Source: Peptoniphilus_A sp001811425
Lineage (GTDB): Bacteria > Bacillota > Clostridia > Tissierellales > Peptoniphilaceae
Direction of reading: 5' to 3'
Assembly (NCBI RefSeq): GCF_001811425.1
Contig: NZ_KV804698.1
Span: 1-64,000, forward strand
DNA: 64,000 nucleotides
The position numbers and the translations under genes are program-made. Positions 53,909-62,696 of the stretch are shown here, one piece after another; the first letter of the stretch is position 1; each line of letters starts with the position of its first letter. The notes beneath the pieces were generated by a model. The model ran no database searches. It worked only from the letters and a program-made list of their open reading frames with translations, and was not told the DNA's origin.

Positions 53909-54706
53909 CTACACTAATATTTTCTTATCTTCTAAGATCTTAATGACTTCTTCTATATTTTCTTTGGCGGAGCCCTTGTCAATAAGGTTTCCTGCTTCAG
54001 ATTTTCTTGGAGCAGATAAATCTTTTACAATTGTAAGAGACCCCTTTTGTCCAAGTTTTTCAAGGTCAAGTCCAAGAGAAGATGGAGTCATTTCGTGAAT
54101 TTCTTTTTCTTTGGCAATGTCGCTTCTCTTTAGGGCAAACTTTGAAGGTTTATTTACAGAGCCCTTAAGTGCAGATGCAACAAAAGGGGTGGAAAGTTTT
54201 ACAGTTTCAATGCCTGTGCCAATATTTCTCTTTACTTCAAATTCGCCGTCTACATAGTTAATGTCTGAGACATAAGTCACTTGGTTCATGCCAAGTCTTT
54301 CTGCAACTTGGGGACCAACTTGTCCAGTGTCGCCGTCCATTGTTTGATCGCCAGTAAAGATTATGTCGTAGTCTCCAATGGATCTCGCTGCTTCAGCAAG
54401 GGCATAGGAAGTTGCTATTGTGTCAGAACCCTTAAATTCAAGTCCTTCCAATAGGTAGGCTTCTTCTGCACCCATTTGGATACATTCACGCAAATATTTT
54501 TCTGCAGATGGTGGTCCCATAGTTAGGACATCAATCTGTACATCTTCTTCTACTTGTTCTGATATATTTAATGCAAATTTCAATCCGCATAGGTCAGATG
54601 GATTTATTATAGTTTTAATTCCATCTCTAATTAAGTTATTAGTTTCTGGATCGATTCTCGCATTAGTTGTGTCAGGAACAGTTTTCATCAATAATAATAT
54701 TTTCAT
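53909..54706 (-). CDS. etfB: Electron transfer flavoprotein beta subunit 2
   Basis: 265 residues. MKILLLMKTVPDTTNARID, NPSDLCGLKFALNISEQ and the nucleotide-site segment IFTGDQTMDGDTGQVGPQVA identify EtfB; the DGDTGQVGP loop is of the kind seen with clostridial butyryl-CoA dehydrogenases. First gene of a two-gene minus-strand operon, GGAGG upstream, divergent from the iron-type ABC transporter. Confidence 0.94.
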   Translation of the reverse strand: MKILLLMKTVPDTTNARIDPETNNLIRDGIKTIINPSDLCGLKFALNISEQVEEDVQIDVLTMGPPSAEKYLRECIQMGAEEAYLLEGLEFKGSDTIATSYALAEAARSIGDYDIIFTGDQTMDGDTGQVGPQVAERLGMNQVTYVSDINYVDGEFEVKRNIGTGIETVKLSTPFVASALKGSVNKPSKFALKRSDIAKEKEIHEMTPSSLGLDLEKLGQKGSLTIVKDLSAPRKSEAGNLIDKGSAKENIEEVIKILEDKKILV

Positions 54707-54897
54707 AGTTCCTCCTAAAATTTATTAATTATTCATCATAATTATATCATACCCCAAAATGATTAAAGTATTTAACAGTCCTAGATTTAATGAAATTATT
54801 TTATTTCATAACTTACTTAAAAAATTTTCTATCTGTATTATAATATATAGAGGGTTATTTGTTTTAAAATAATTAATTTTATAGAAAGGAAGAAAAA

Positions 54898-56061
54898 ATG
54901 AAAAATTTAAAGTTTAAAAAGATCCTAAGCCTGCTTTTGGTTTTTATTATGATGGCAGGAATTTTAGGCGGATGCGGTAAAAAAGAAGATAGCGAAGAAA
55001 AAAATACAGGAACAAATAATGTTTCTACAGAAGAAAAAGTTGCTACAAAAGATGAGGATGGAAGTCACATAGTCACTGACCACGCAGGTCACGAAGTTGA
55101 GGTTCCAAATAAAATTGAAAAGATTGTAATTGACCAAGTGCCAATTCTTTCAACTTACATGGCATACAATGAAGGCAAGGCTCCTTACATTGTGGGCTAT
55201 GCTGGTTCTTTAAAGCAAGTTATTTCTGAAACAGTTTTAAAGGACATGGCACCAGAACTTTTAGATGCAAGTAACACTGTTCAAGGTCAATCAGACATCA
55301 ATGTGGAAGAAATTATGAAGTTAAAGCCAGATGTAATTTTCTACAATGCAAAAAACCAAGATAGATACGAAAAGCTATCTAAGACTGGAGTACCATGCAT
55401 TGGCTTTGTAACTATGGGAGCAGACACTCCTGCTGACCCAATAAATAGGTATGGAGAGTGGCTAAAGCTTCTTGAAGATGTCTTTGGCGAAAAGGGAAAG
55501 ATGGATAATTTCTTGGCAGCTGGCAATGATATTGTTAAGGATGTTGAAGAAAGAATTGCGAAAGTCCCTGATGAAAAAAGACCTAGCGGCATGATCCTTT
55601 GGAAGTATCAAGAAGGCACTCCAATTGTTGCTGGCAAGGGAACTTTTGGCGACTTCTGGCTAAAGAGACTAAAGGTAAAAAATGTGGCAGAAGAAGCAAA
55701 GGGCTATGCCAAGGTAAATGTTGAGCAAATTTATTCTTGGAACCCAGATGTATTTTATCTTGACGGACCTGGTCTTTTAAATATTAAGACAGAAGATGTC
55801 TACAATAATTCTGTAGAGGGTTTTGATTTTTCTAATTTAAAGTCTGTTAAGGACAAGAGAGTTTACAACTCAAAGCTTGGCATGTGGAACTGGCTTACAC
55901 CAAATCCAGATGCGCCACTTGTTCTTGCATGGCTAGCTAGCGAAACTTATCCAGATGCCTTTAAGGACTACGACTTGAAGAAAGTTATTAAAGACTACTA
56001 CCAAAAATGGTACAATTATGAACTTACTGATGAACAAATCGAGGACATGTTTAATATATGA
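54898..56061 (+). CDS. ABC substrate-binding lipoprotein (iron/heme/cobalamin type)
   Basis: 387 residues. Signal peptide with lipobox ILGGC, a Glu/Thr-rich linker, then the periplasmic-binding fold PF01497: VTDHAGHEVEVPNKIEKIVI, INVEEIMKLKPDVIFYNAKN and VNVEQIYSWNPDVFYLDGPG. Family members bind ferric siderophores, heme or cobalamin outside the membrane; the ligand cannot be assigned. The permease start overlaps its stop. Confidence 0.9.
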   Translation: MKNLKFKKILSLLLVFIMMAGILGGCGKKEDSEEKNTGTNNVSTEEKVATKDEDGSHIVTDHAGHEVEVPNKIEKIVIDQVPILSTYMAYNEGKAPYIVGYAGSLKQVISETVLKDMAPELLDASNTVQGQSDINVEEIMKLKPDVIFYNAKNQDRYEKLSKTGVPCIGFVTMGADTPADPINRYGEWLKLLEDVFGEKGKMDNFLAAGNDIVKDVEERIAKVPDEKRPSGMILWKYQEGTPIVAGKGTFGDFWLKRLKVKNVAEEAKGYAKVNVEQIYSWNPDVFYLDGPGLLNIKTEDVYNNSVEGFDFSNLKSVKDKRVYNSKLGMWNWLTPNPDAPLVLAWLASETYPDAFKDYDLKKVIKDYYQKWYNYELTDEQIEDMFNI

Positions 56062-57086
56062 TAAAAAAATATTGCACTAGAGATGACGGAAAACTCCGTC
56101 TCTCTGTGTATCTTATTTTATTCATTCTTCCCCTAGTCTGTGCAGTCCTTGCACTTTCTATGGGCAGGATGAAGGTAAATATTTCTGAAATAATAAATTT
56201 ATTTAAAAATTACATATTAAGAAGAGACTTGGACCCTATGATGGAGTCCTTAATTTTTAAGATAAGGCTGCCAAGGATTCTCACTGCCATAATAGTGGGC
56301 GCAGGTCTTACTGTGGCAGGCATTGCCTTTCAAGCTCTCTTTTCAAATCCATTGGCGACACCAGATATACTGGGAGTGACAAGCGCCTCAAGCCTTGGAG
56401 CAATTATTGGGATTTTACTTTCTCTTGGCACTATGGGCATTCAAGTCCTTGCCCTTGTGACTGGTCTCATTTCAATTTTTATAACCATAAATCTTGTGAG
56501 GCGAGATGAGTCCTCCATTGTCATGCTAGTTTTGGCTGGGATTATTGTATCTTCTCTTGCCAATGCCTTTAGCTCCCTATTAAAATACACAGCTGACCCC
56601 ATGGACAAGCTGCCACAAATTACTTATTGGCTAATGGGAAGCTTTGGCAGGACTTCTTACAAGAACTTAATCTTGGCAGGACCCCTCATTATAATTTCAA
56701 TTTTTGTAATTTATAAGATGAGCTGGAGTTTAAATCTCCTTTCCCTATCAGAGGAAGAGGCAAGGTCTCTGGGTGTAAATGTAAAGAGAACAAGATTTAT
56801 TTTTATACTGGCCACAACAATAATAACTGCATCTAGCGTCTCCATTTGCGGGCAAATTGGTTGGATTGGCCTCATCATTCCCCATCTTGTTAGGATGCTC
56901 ATTGGGGCAAATAATCTTTACACTCTGCCCTTTGGCATAAGCTTTGGTGCAGCCTTTATGGTCTTAATTGAAGCCCTATCAAGGACAGTTTCTGTAATTG
57001 AGCTTCCAATTTCAGTTCTCACTGCAATTATTGGGGCGCCAATTTTTATAATGCTCATGAGAAGGTCTGGAGGAATATTCAAATGA
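56058..57086 (+). CDS. FecCD-family ABC permease
   Basis: 342 residues with about ten helices. ALFSNPLATPDILGVTSASS, GSFGRTSYKNL and GQIGWIGLIIPHLVRMLIG are FecCD/BtuC family signatures. Only one permease gene is present, so it should act as a homodimer. ATGA overlaps on both sides (56058 and 57083) show tight translational coupling with the binding protein and the ATPase. Confidence 0.93.
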   Translation: MIKKYCTRDDGKLRLSVYLILFILPLVCAVLALSMGRMKVNISEIINLFKNYILRRDLDPMMESLIFKIRLPRILTAIIVGAGLTVAGIAFQALFSNPLATPDILGVTSASSLGAIIGILLSLGTMGIQVLALVTGLISIFITINLVRRDESSIVMLVLAGIIVSSLANAFSSLLKYTADPMDKLPQITYWLMGSFGRTSYKNLILAGPLIIISIFVIYKMSWSLNLLSLSEEEARSLGVNVKRTRFIFILATTIITASSVSICGQIGWIGLIIPHLVRMLIGANNLYTLPFGISFGAAFMVLIEALSRTVSVIELPISVLTAIIGAPIFIMLMRRSGGIFK

Positions 57087-57880
57087 AACTAGAAGTTTCC
57101 AAGGGATTTTTTAAATTTAAAAAGACAGACTATATTTTAAGGGACATAAATTTTTCTCTAGTTGATGGTGACGTCTTGGCAATTCTTGGACCCAATGGAG
57201 TGGGCAAGACCACTCTCATAAAGTGTTTGACGGGACTTCTTCCTTGGACTAGGGGCGAGACTTTTATTGATGGCAAAAATATTTCTGCCATGAAGGAAAG
57301 AGAAGTCTGGTCAAAAATTTCCTACATTCCACAAAAGAGGAATTTTTCCTTTTCCTACACTGGACTTGAAATGGTCCTCTTTGGGTCAACTTCATCCTTA
57401 AATATTTTTGAAAGACCTAGCCAAAAAGAAATTGAGAGGGCGAGTGAAGTCATGAAGATGATAGAGATCGATCACCTTGCAGGCAAGGTCGCCAATGAAA
57501 TGAGTGGTGGAGAACTGCAAATGCTTTTAATAGCCAGAAGCCTTGTCAAGGATCCAAAAATAATTATTTTAGATGAGCCAGAAAGTGGCCTAGACTACAA
57601 AAATCAAATTATTATTTTAGATTTAATAAAAAAACTTTCCGCAAGTGGCGTGATTATTGTCATGAACACCCACTATCCAGACCACGCACTAAAAATTTCT
57701 AACAAATGTCTTCTATTAAATTACGACAAAACTTATAAGTTTGGAGAGACGAGAGAAGTTTTAAATGGAGAGAACTTGAAAAAATCTTTTTCTGTTGAGG
57801 TGAAGATAGAAAAAATTTCTGTGGCTGGCAAGGACTATGAGAGCATAATACCCCTTGGCATAGCAGAAGAAAGAAAATAA
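57083..57880 (+). CDS. FecE/BtuD-type ABC ATPase
   Basis: 265 residues. Walker A GPNGVGKTT, signature MSGGELQML, Walker B IIILDEPESGLDY and H-loop NTHYPDHAL. Drives the FecCD-type permease. No hairpin-plus-U-tract other than the repeat element beginning 12 bases later separates it from the S10 leader. Confidence 0.92.
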   Translation: MKLEVSKGFFKFKKTDYILRDINFSLVDGDVLAILGPNGVGKTTLIKCLTGLLPWTRGETFIDGKNISAMKEREVWSKISYIPQKRNFSFSYTGLEMVLFGSTSSLNIFERPSQKEIERASEVMKMIEIDHLAGKVANEMSGGELQMLLIARSLVKDPKIIILDEPESGLDYKNQIIILDLIKKLSASGVIIVMNTHYPDHALKISNKCLLLNYDKTYKFGETREVLNGENLKKSFSVEVKIEKISVAGKDYESIIPLGIAEERK

Positions 57881-57891
57881 GGCTGCAAAAA

Positions 57892-58055
57892 TCTCTTGCT
57901 CGAATATCTCATTACAAAAATTGGTATTTTCTAAATCTCGAACTTCTAAAATCGCAAACTCGCTTCGCTCGGACAGTGCGATTTTAAACGAAGTTCTTCG
58001 ATTTGAAAATCACACAATTTTTTTCATAGGATATTCTTAGCAAGGAGATTTTTTT
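57892..58055. repeat. Palindromic repeat element, copy 2
   Basis: Second copy of the element at 41111-41273. Arms such as TTGCTCGAATATCTCATTAC against the reverse complement of CATAGGATATTCTTAGCAAG, inner TAAAATCGCA/TGCGATTTTA, and a T run at the right end. It starts 12 bases after the ABC ATPase stop and is the only terminator-like structure there, so it probably ends that operon. Confidence 0.85.
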
Positions 58056-58235
58056 ATTTTCCTTAAAAAAGTTTTCTATTTTGCCCTATATAATAGAAAA
58101 AAATAAAAATCTTTGTAAAAATTTTTGTTAAAAGAAAAATTTTTGGCAAAACAATTTATATTTTTGAAGAAAAAATTTTTTATAGGGACAAAATAATTTT
58201 TTTGTAAAAAATTTTAAAAAAATGTGTAAATTTCC

Positions 58236-58264
58236 TTTACAAGTGGCTTTATTTGTTATATAAT
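58236..58264 (+). promoter_or_regulatory. Promoter of the S10 operon
   Basis: TTTACA (58236-58241), 17-base spacer, perfect TATAAT (58259-58264), with a start expected near 58271. The ~180 bases between the repeat element and this promoter are AT-rich and show nothing else. Confidence 0.8.
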
Positions 58265-58270
58265 ACCAGA

Positions 58271-58473
58271 GCGTTTAAAAAAGAAAGTTGCGATGAAGTC
58301 ATAAGTTGCTTGAGATTTTGTTGAAAAAAAGGAGTTTCGAGGTAATTATGACAGAGAAGTCCAAGCTGGACTTGGGCGCGGGTTATTTTTTTCAGACGGG
58401 CCACTTGATACACAAGGGTGCGTTTATCGATAACCCCATTCGCAAGTAAGGCTTTAGCGAATAGGAGGTAAAT
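58271..58473 (+). promoter_or_regulatory. Structured S10 operon leader
   Basis: About 200 bases, GC-richer than its surroundings. Visible pairings: AGTCCA/TGGACT near 58359; GGGTTAT (58380-58386) with ATAACCC (58430-58436), enclosing a nested hairpin ACG-GGCC-CTTG / CAAG-GG-CGT; and ATTCGC/GCGAAT ending directly at the AGGAGG of rpsJ. S10 operons are classically autoregulated by L4 binding to the leader, and such a role is likely here. A 33-codon ORF behind GAGGT (58348-58449, MTEKSKLDLGAGYFFQTGHL...) also fits the region but may be incidental. Confidence 0.6.
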
Positions 58474-58791
58474 ATGTCTAACAAAGGCAAACAAAAAATC
58501 AGAATTAAACTTAAAGCTTATGATCACGAATTACTTGATAATTCAGCACTAAGAATTGTTGATGCTGCTAAAAAGAGCGGTGCAGAAGTTTCTGGACCAA
58601 TTCCTCTTCCAACAGAAAAGGAAATCATCACAATTATAAGAGCTGTACACAAGTATAAGGATTCAAGAGAACAATTTGAGCAAAGAACTCACAAGCGTCT
58701 AATTGATATACTTAATCCTACACAAAAGACTGTAGATTCACTTATGAAGTTAAATCTACCAGCTGGTGTAGATATAGAAATTAAACTTTAA
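58474..58791 (+). CDS. rpsJ: Ribosomal protein S10
   Basis: 105 residues, standard length. KIRIKLKAYDHELLDNSALR and RTHKRLIDILNPTQKTVDSL are hallmark S10 sequences. Component of the 30S head that also serves as NusE in transcription antitermination. First gene of the operon, AGGAGG upstream. Confidence 0.98.
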   Translation: MSNKGKQKIRIKLKAYDHELLDNSALRIVDAAKKSGAEVSGPIPLPTEKEIITIIRAVHKYKDSREQFEQRTHKRLIDILNPTQKTVDSLMKLNLPAGVDIEIKL

Positions 58792-58849
58792 AACTTTGCT
58801 TTATATGACTTCTAAATAGAAGTCCGCTGTAAATATTAGGAGGTGCAAC

Positions 58850-59482
58850 ATGAAATATTTAGTAGGTAAAAAAATTGGCATGACCCAAATTTTTGATGAA
58901 GAGGGTATTGTCACTCCTGTCTCAGTTATTGAAGTAGAACCAAATGTTGTTGTGCAAAAGAAAACTATTGAAAGCGATGGTTACAATGCTATCCAAGTTG
59001 CAACACATGAAGTTAAGGAAAAGAAACTTAACAAACCTGAGAAGGGACATTTCGACAAGGCAGGCGTAGGATATAGAAAACATCTTTCTGAATTTAGAAC
59101 TGATGATGTTGAGTCTTACAATCTTGGCGATGAAATAAAGGTAGATTTATTTGAAGTTGGAGAACATGTTGATGTTATCGGTACTTCAAAGGGTAAAGGA
59201 ACTGCTGGTATTATTAAACGCCACAACTTCGGTCGTGGTAGAGAAACTCACGGTTCTAAGTTCCACAGAATGCCAGGTGGTATGGGTGCTGCTTCTTATC
59301 CAGGAAAAGTATTCAAGAACCACAGAATGGCTGGAAAAATGGGTAACGAAAGAGTTACTGTTCAAAACCTTGAAATTGTTAGAATAGATACAGATAAAAA
59401 TTTAATTTTAGTTAAGGGTGCTATTCCAGGACCTAAGAAGGGAACTGTTAGAATTAAAAGCACTACTAAAATGACTAAATAA
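58850..59482 (+). CDS. rplC: Ribosomal protein L3
   Basis: 210 residues. YLVGKKIGMTQIFDEEGIVT at the N-terminus and the GSKFHRMPGGMGAASYPGKV loop, which reaches the peptidyl transferase centre, identify L3. AGGAGGTG upstream. Confidence 0.98.
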   Translation: MKYLVGKKIGMTQIFDEEGIVTPVSVIEVEPNVVVQKKTIESDGYNAIQVATHEVKEKKLNKPEKGHFDKAGVGYRKHLSEFRTDDVESYNLGDEIKVDLFEVGEHVDVIGTSKGKGTAGIIKRHNFGRGRETHGSKFHRMPGGMGAASYPGKVFKNHRMAGKMGNERVTVQNLEIVRIDTDKNLILVKGAIPGPKKGTVRIKSTTKMTK

Positions 59483-59499
59483 GATAGGGAGGTAAAGAA

Positions 59500-60123
59500 A
59501 TGCCTAAAATTCAAATGATTGACATTAAGGGAAATCCTGTTGAAGAAGTCGAACTAAGTGAAGGGCTATTTGATGCTCCTGTAAGCACTCATGCTGTTTA
59601 TTTAGTTGTTAAAAATATTTTGGCTAATAAAAGACAAGGTACTCACTCTGCTAAGACTCGTGCTGAAGTGCGTGGAGGCGGAAGAAAACCTTGGAGACAA
59701 AAAGGAACTGGTCGTGCAAGACAAGGTTCCATTAGATCACCTCAATGGAGAGGCGGCGGAGTTGTTTTCGCTAAGAAACCAAGAGATTACTCTTACACAA
59801 CTCCTAAGAAAACTAGAAGAGCTGCTCTTAGATCAGTTCTTACTACAAAATTACAAGATGGTGAAATAATCCTTGTTGACAAATTAACTATGGAAGAACC
59901 AAAAACAAAGATTTTCGCCAACATCTTAAAAGATATTAAGGCAGAAGGAAAGGCTCTTGTAGTTGTTAATGACGACGAAAAAGATGTTCAAAGAGCTGCA
60001 AGAAATATCGCTGGTGTAAAGACATCAAGAGCTACTGATATTAATGTTTATGAGTTATTAAAATACGATAACTTAATTATCACTAAGGCTGCACTTGATG
60101 TTGTTGAGGAGGTTTTTAACTGA
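59500..60123 (+). CDS. rplD: Ribosomal protein L4
   Basis: 207 residues. Contains the conserved exit-tunnel loop KTRAEVRGGGRKPWRQKGTG and RQGSIRSPQWRGGGVVF. L4 is the usual translational and transcriptional autoregulator of S10 operons. Its TGA overlaps the rplW ATG. Confidence 0.98.
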   Translation: MPKIQMIDIKGNPVEEVELSEGLFDAPVSTHAVYLVVKNILANKRQGTHSAKTRAEVRGGGRKPWRQKGTGRARQGSIRSPQWRGGGVVFAKKPRDYSYTTPKKTRRAALRSVLTTKLQDGEIILVDKLTMEEPKTKIFANILKDIKAEGKALVVVNDDEKDVQRAARNIAGVKTSRATDINVYELLKYDNLIITKAALDVVEEVFN

Positions 60124-60410
60124 TGAATAAATTTGACATTATTAAAAGACCTTTAGTTACTGAACAAAGTATGGACATGATGGCAGATAATAAGTACACT
60201 TTTGAAGTGCCAAAGGATGCCACTAAGCCTGAAATCAGAGCAGCTGTTGAAGAAATCTTCGGCGTTAAGGTTGAAAAAGTATATACAATGAATATGCGTG
60301 GAAAATTAAAGAGACAAGGAGTTCATCAAGGAAGACGTCCTTCATGGAAAAAGGCTATAGTTAAACTTACTGATGACTCAGAACCAATAGAATTTTTTGA
60401 TTCTATTTGA
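60123..60410 (+). CDS. rplW: Ribosomal protein L23
   Basis: 95 residues. IIKRPLVTEQSMDMM and VEKVYTMNMRGKLKRQG are typical. Lies at the exit tunnel and docks trigger factor and SRP. Starts on the rplD stop (TGATG), with GAGGAGG inside rplD. Confidence 0.97.
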   Translation: MNKFDIIKRPLVTEQSMDMMADNKYTFEVPKDATKPEIRAAVEEIFGVKVEKVYTMNMRGKLKRQGVHQGRRPSWKKAIVKLTDDSEPIEFFDSI

Positions 60411-60428
60411 TAAGTAGGAGGTATTAAA

Positions 60429-61259
60429 ATGGCGATTAGAGGATTTAAACCTACAACTCCTGCCCGTAGAAAGATGACTGTTGCTACATTCGAAGAGATT
60501 ACAAAGACTACACCTGAAAAATCTCTTTTAGTTAGCTTCAATAGAACTGCCGGTAGAAATTCACAAGGTAGAATTACTAGTAGACATAGAGGCGGCGGAG
60601 TTAAGAGAAAATATAGAATTATAGATTTAAAAAGAGATAAAGACAATATTCCTGCAAAAGTACAAGCTATTGAATATGATCCATATAGAACTGCTTACAT
60701 TGCACTTTTATCTTATGCTGATGGTGAAAAGAGATACATCATTCAACCTAACGGACTTAAGGTTGGAGATATTGTAGAATCAGGTACAGATGCAGATATC
60801 AAAGTTGGTAATGCACTAATGCTTGCTGATATCCCAGTTGGTACTACTGTTCACAACATCGAAATGACTCCTGGTAAGGGCGGTCAAATTGCAAGAAGTG
60901 CTGGATCATCAGCTCAACTTATGGCAAAAGAAGGAAAATATGCTCAACTTAGACTTCCTTCAGGTGAATTTAGATTAGTTAACCAAAGATGTAAGGCAAC
61001 TATTGGACAAGTTGGAAATATTTCTCATGAACTTATCACTTTAGGTAAGGCAGGTAAGAGCAGATATCTTGGAAACAGACCTCATGTTAGAGGATCTGCA
61101 ATGAACCCTGTTGATCACCCTCATGGTGGTGGAGAAGGTAGAACTCCAGTAGGTAGACCTTCACCTATGACTCCTTGGGGCAAGAAAGCTCTAGGACTTA
61201 AGACTAGAAAGAAATCTAAAAAATCTGATATGTATATAGTAAGAAGAAGAACTAAGTAA
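60429..61259 (+). CDS. rplB: Ribosomal protein L2
   Basis: 276 residues. KPTTPARRKMTVATFEEITK, GRNSQGRITSRHRGGGVKRK and the C-terminal AMNPVDHPHGGGEGRTPVGR, which holds the conserved histidine near the peptidyl transferase centre. Normal length. Confidence 0.98.
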   Translation: MAIRGFKPTTPARRKMTVATFEEITKTTPEKSLLVSFNRTAGRNSQGRITSRHRGGGVKRKYRIIDLKRDKDNIPAKVQAIEYDPYRTAYIALLSYADGEKRYIIQPNGLKVGDIVESGTDADIKVGNALMLADIPVGTTVHNIEMTPGKGGQIARSAGSSAQLMAKEGKYAQLRLPSGEFRLVNQRCKATIGQVGNISHELITLGKAGKSRYLGNRPHVRGSAMNPVDHPHGGGEGRTPVGRPSPMTPWGKKALGLKTRKKSKKSDMYIVRRRTK

Positions 61260-61271
61260 TCGGAGGGTATA

Positions 61272-61556
61272 ATGAGTAGATCAATAAAAAAAGGACCATT
61301 TGCTGATGAACACCTTCTAAAGAAGGTTGACGAGCTTAATGAAAAAAATGAAAAGAAAGTAATTAAAACTTGGTCTCGTCGCTCAACTATTTTCCCTGAA
61401 TTTGTTTCACACACAATTGCTGTTCATGACGGCAGAAAACATGTGCCAGTATATATTACTGAAGACATGGTAGGACATAAATTAGGTGAATTTGTTCCAA
61501 CAAGAACATATAGAGGCCACGGCGGCAAGAGCGAAAAGAGCACAACAGTTAAATAA
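61272..61556 (+). CDS. rpsS: Ribosomal protein S19
   Basis: 94 residues. MSRSIKKGPFADEHLLKKVD and the GHKLGEFVPTRTYRGHGG tail are diagnostic. Forms part of the 30S head with S13. GGAGGG upstream. Confidence 0.98.
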   Translation: MSRSIKKGPFADEHLLKKVDELNEKNEKKVIKTWSRRSTIFPEFVSHTIAVHDGRKHVPVYITEDMVGHKLGEFVPTRTYRGHGGKSEKSTTVK

Positions 61557-61567
61557 GGAGGGTTAAA

Positions 61568-61903
61568 ATGCAAGCACAAGCAATTGCAAAATATGTAAGA
61601 ATATCACCTCTTAAGGTGAATTATATTTGCGCTGAAATACGCGGCAAAAGCGTTGATGAGGCCCTCTCTATTTTAAAGTTTACTAATAAGAGGGGAGCTC
61701 ATGAACTCTATAAGGTATTAAAATCAGCTGTAGCTAATGCTGAAAACAACCTTAATTTAGACAGAAGCGATCTTTATGTGAAGAAAGCATACGCTAATGA
61801 TGGACCTACTATGAAGAGATTTCGTCCTAAGGCTAAGGGTATGGCTTATCCAATCCTTAAAAGATCAAGTCACATTGGCGTTGTAGTAGCAGAAAGAGAG
61901 TAA
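61568..61903 (+). CDS. rplV: Ribosomal protein L22
   Basis: 111 residues. AKYVRISPLKVNYICAEIRG and the tunnel hairpin DGPTMKRFRPKAKGMAYPIL identify L22, a site of macrolide-resistance changes in other species. Normal length. Confidence 0.98.
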   Translation: MQAQAIAKYVRISPLKVNYICAEIRGKSVDEALSILKFTNKRGAHELYKVLKSAVANAENNLNLDRSDLYVKKAYANDGPTMKRFRPKAKGMAYPILKRSSHIGVVVAERE

Positions 61904-61914
61904 GGAGGTAGAGA

Positions 61915-62679
61915 ATGGGCCAAAAAGTAAACCCACATGGACTTCGTGTTGGAGTAATCAAAGATTGGGATTCAAAATGGTATGCAGACAAGAAAAATTT
62001 TGCCGATCTTTTAGTTGAAGACAACAATATTAGAAAATATGTTAAGAAAAAACTCTATACTGCAGGTATTTCTAAAATTGAAATCGAAAGAGCTGCTAAC
62101 AGAGTTAAAGTTTCAATTCACACAGCTAAACCAGGTATGGTAATTGGCCGTGGTGGCGCTGGAGTTGAAGAACTTAGAGCTGAAATTGAAAAGCTAACAA
62201 ATAAATCTGTTGTAATAAATGTTGAAGAAATTAAGAACCAAGATTTAGACGCACAAATCGTTGCTGAAGCTATTGCTGAATCTCTTGAAAGAAGAGTTGC
62301 ATTTAGACGTGCAATGAAACAAGCTATCCAAAGAACTATGCGTCAAGGAGCTCTTGGTATTAAGACTTCTGTATCAGGCCGTGTTGGCGGTGCAGATATG
62401 GCAAGAACTGAAGGTTATTCTGAAGGAACTATTCCTCTTCAAACATTAAGAGCTGATATCGACTACGGTTTCGCTGAAGCTGATACTACTTATGGTAAGC
62501 TTGGCGTTAAAGTTTGGCTTTATAAGGGCGAAGTTCTTCCTGAACTAAGAGAAGATTCAAGAAGAAAACCTAGAGACAATAGAGACAATAGAGATAACAG
62601 AAACCGCAAGAGACGCGATAATAGAAACAATAATTTTAATAGAAATAATAGAAGAGACAATAAAAATAAAGAGTCTTAA
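61915..62679 (+). CDS. rpsC: Ribosomal protein S3 with extended Arg/Asn/Asp tail
   Basis: 254 residues, about 30-40 more than typical S3. The body is standard (MGQKVNPHGLRVGVIKDWDS, KH-domain VIGRGGAGVEELR, GVKVWLYKGEVLPE). From about residue 218 there is a low-complexity tail of repeated RDN units ending RRDNKNKES. The tail is encoded by an imperfect AGAGACAAT repeat (about 62570-62610) and is probably disordered and RNA-binding. Confidence 0.97.
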   Translation: MGQKVNPHGLRVGVIKDWDSKWYADKKNFADLLVEDNNIRKYVKKKLYTAGISKIEIERAANRVKVSIHTAKPGMVIGRGGAGVEELRAEIEKLTNKSVVINVEEIKNQDLDAQIVAEAIAESLERRVAFRRAMKQAIQRTMRQGALGIKTSVSGRVGGADMARTEGYSEGTIPLQTLRADIDYGFAEADTTYGKLGVKVWLYKGEVLPELREDSRRKPRDNRDNRDNRNRKRRDNRNNNFNRNNRRDNKNKES

Positions 62680-62696
62680 AGAAGGGAGGAATAGTC

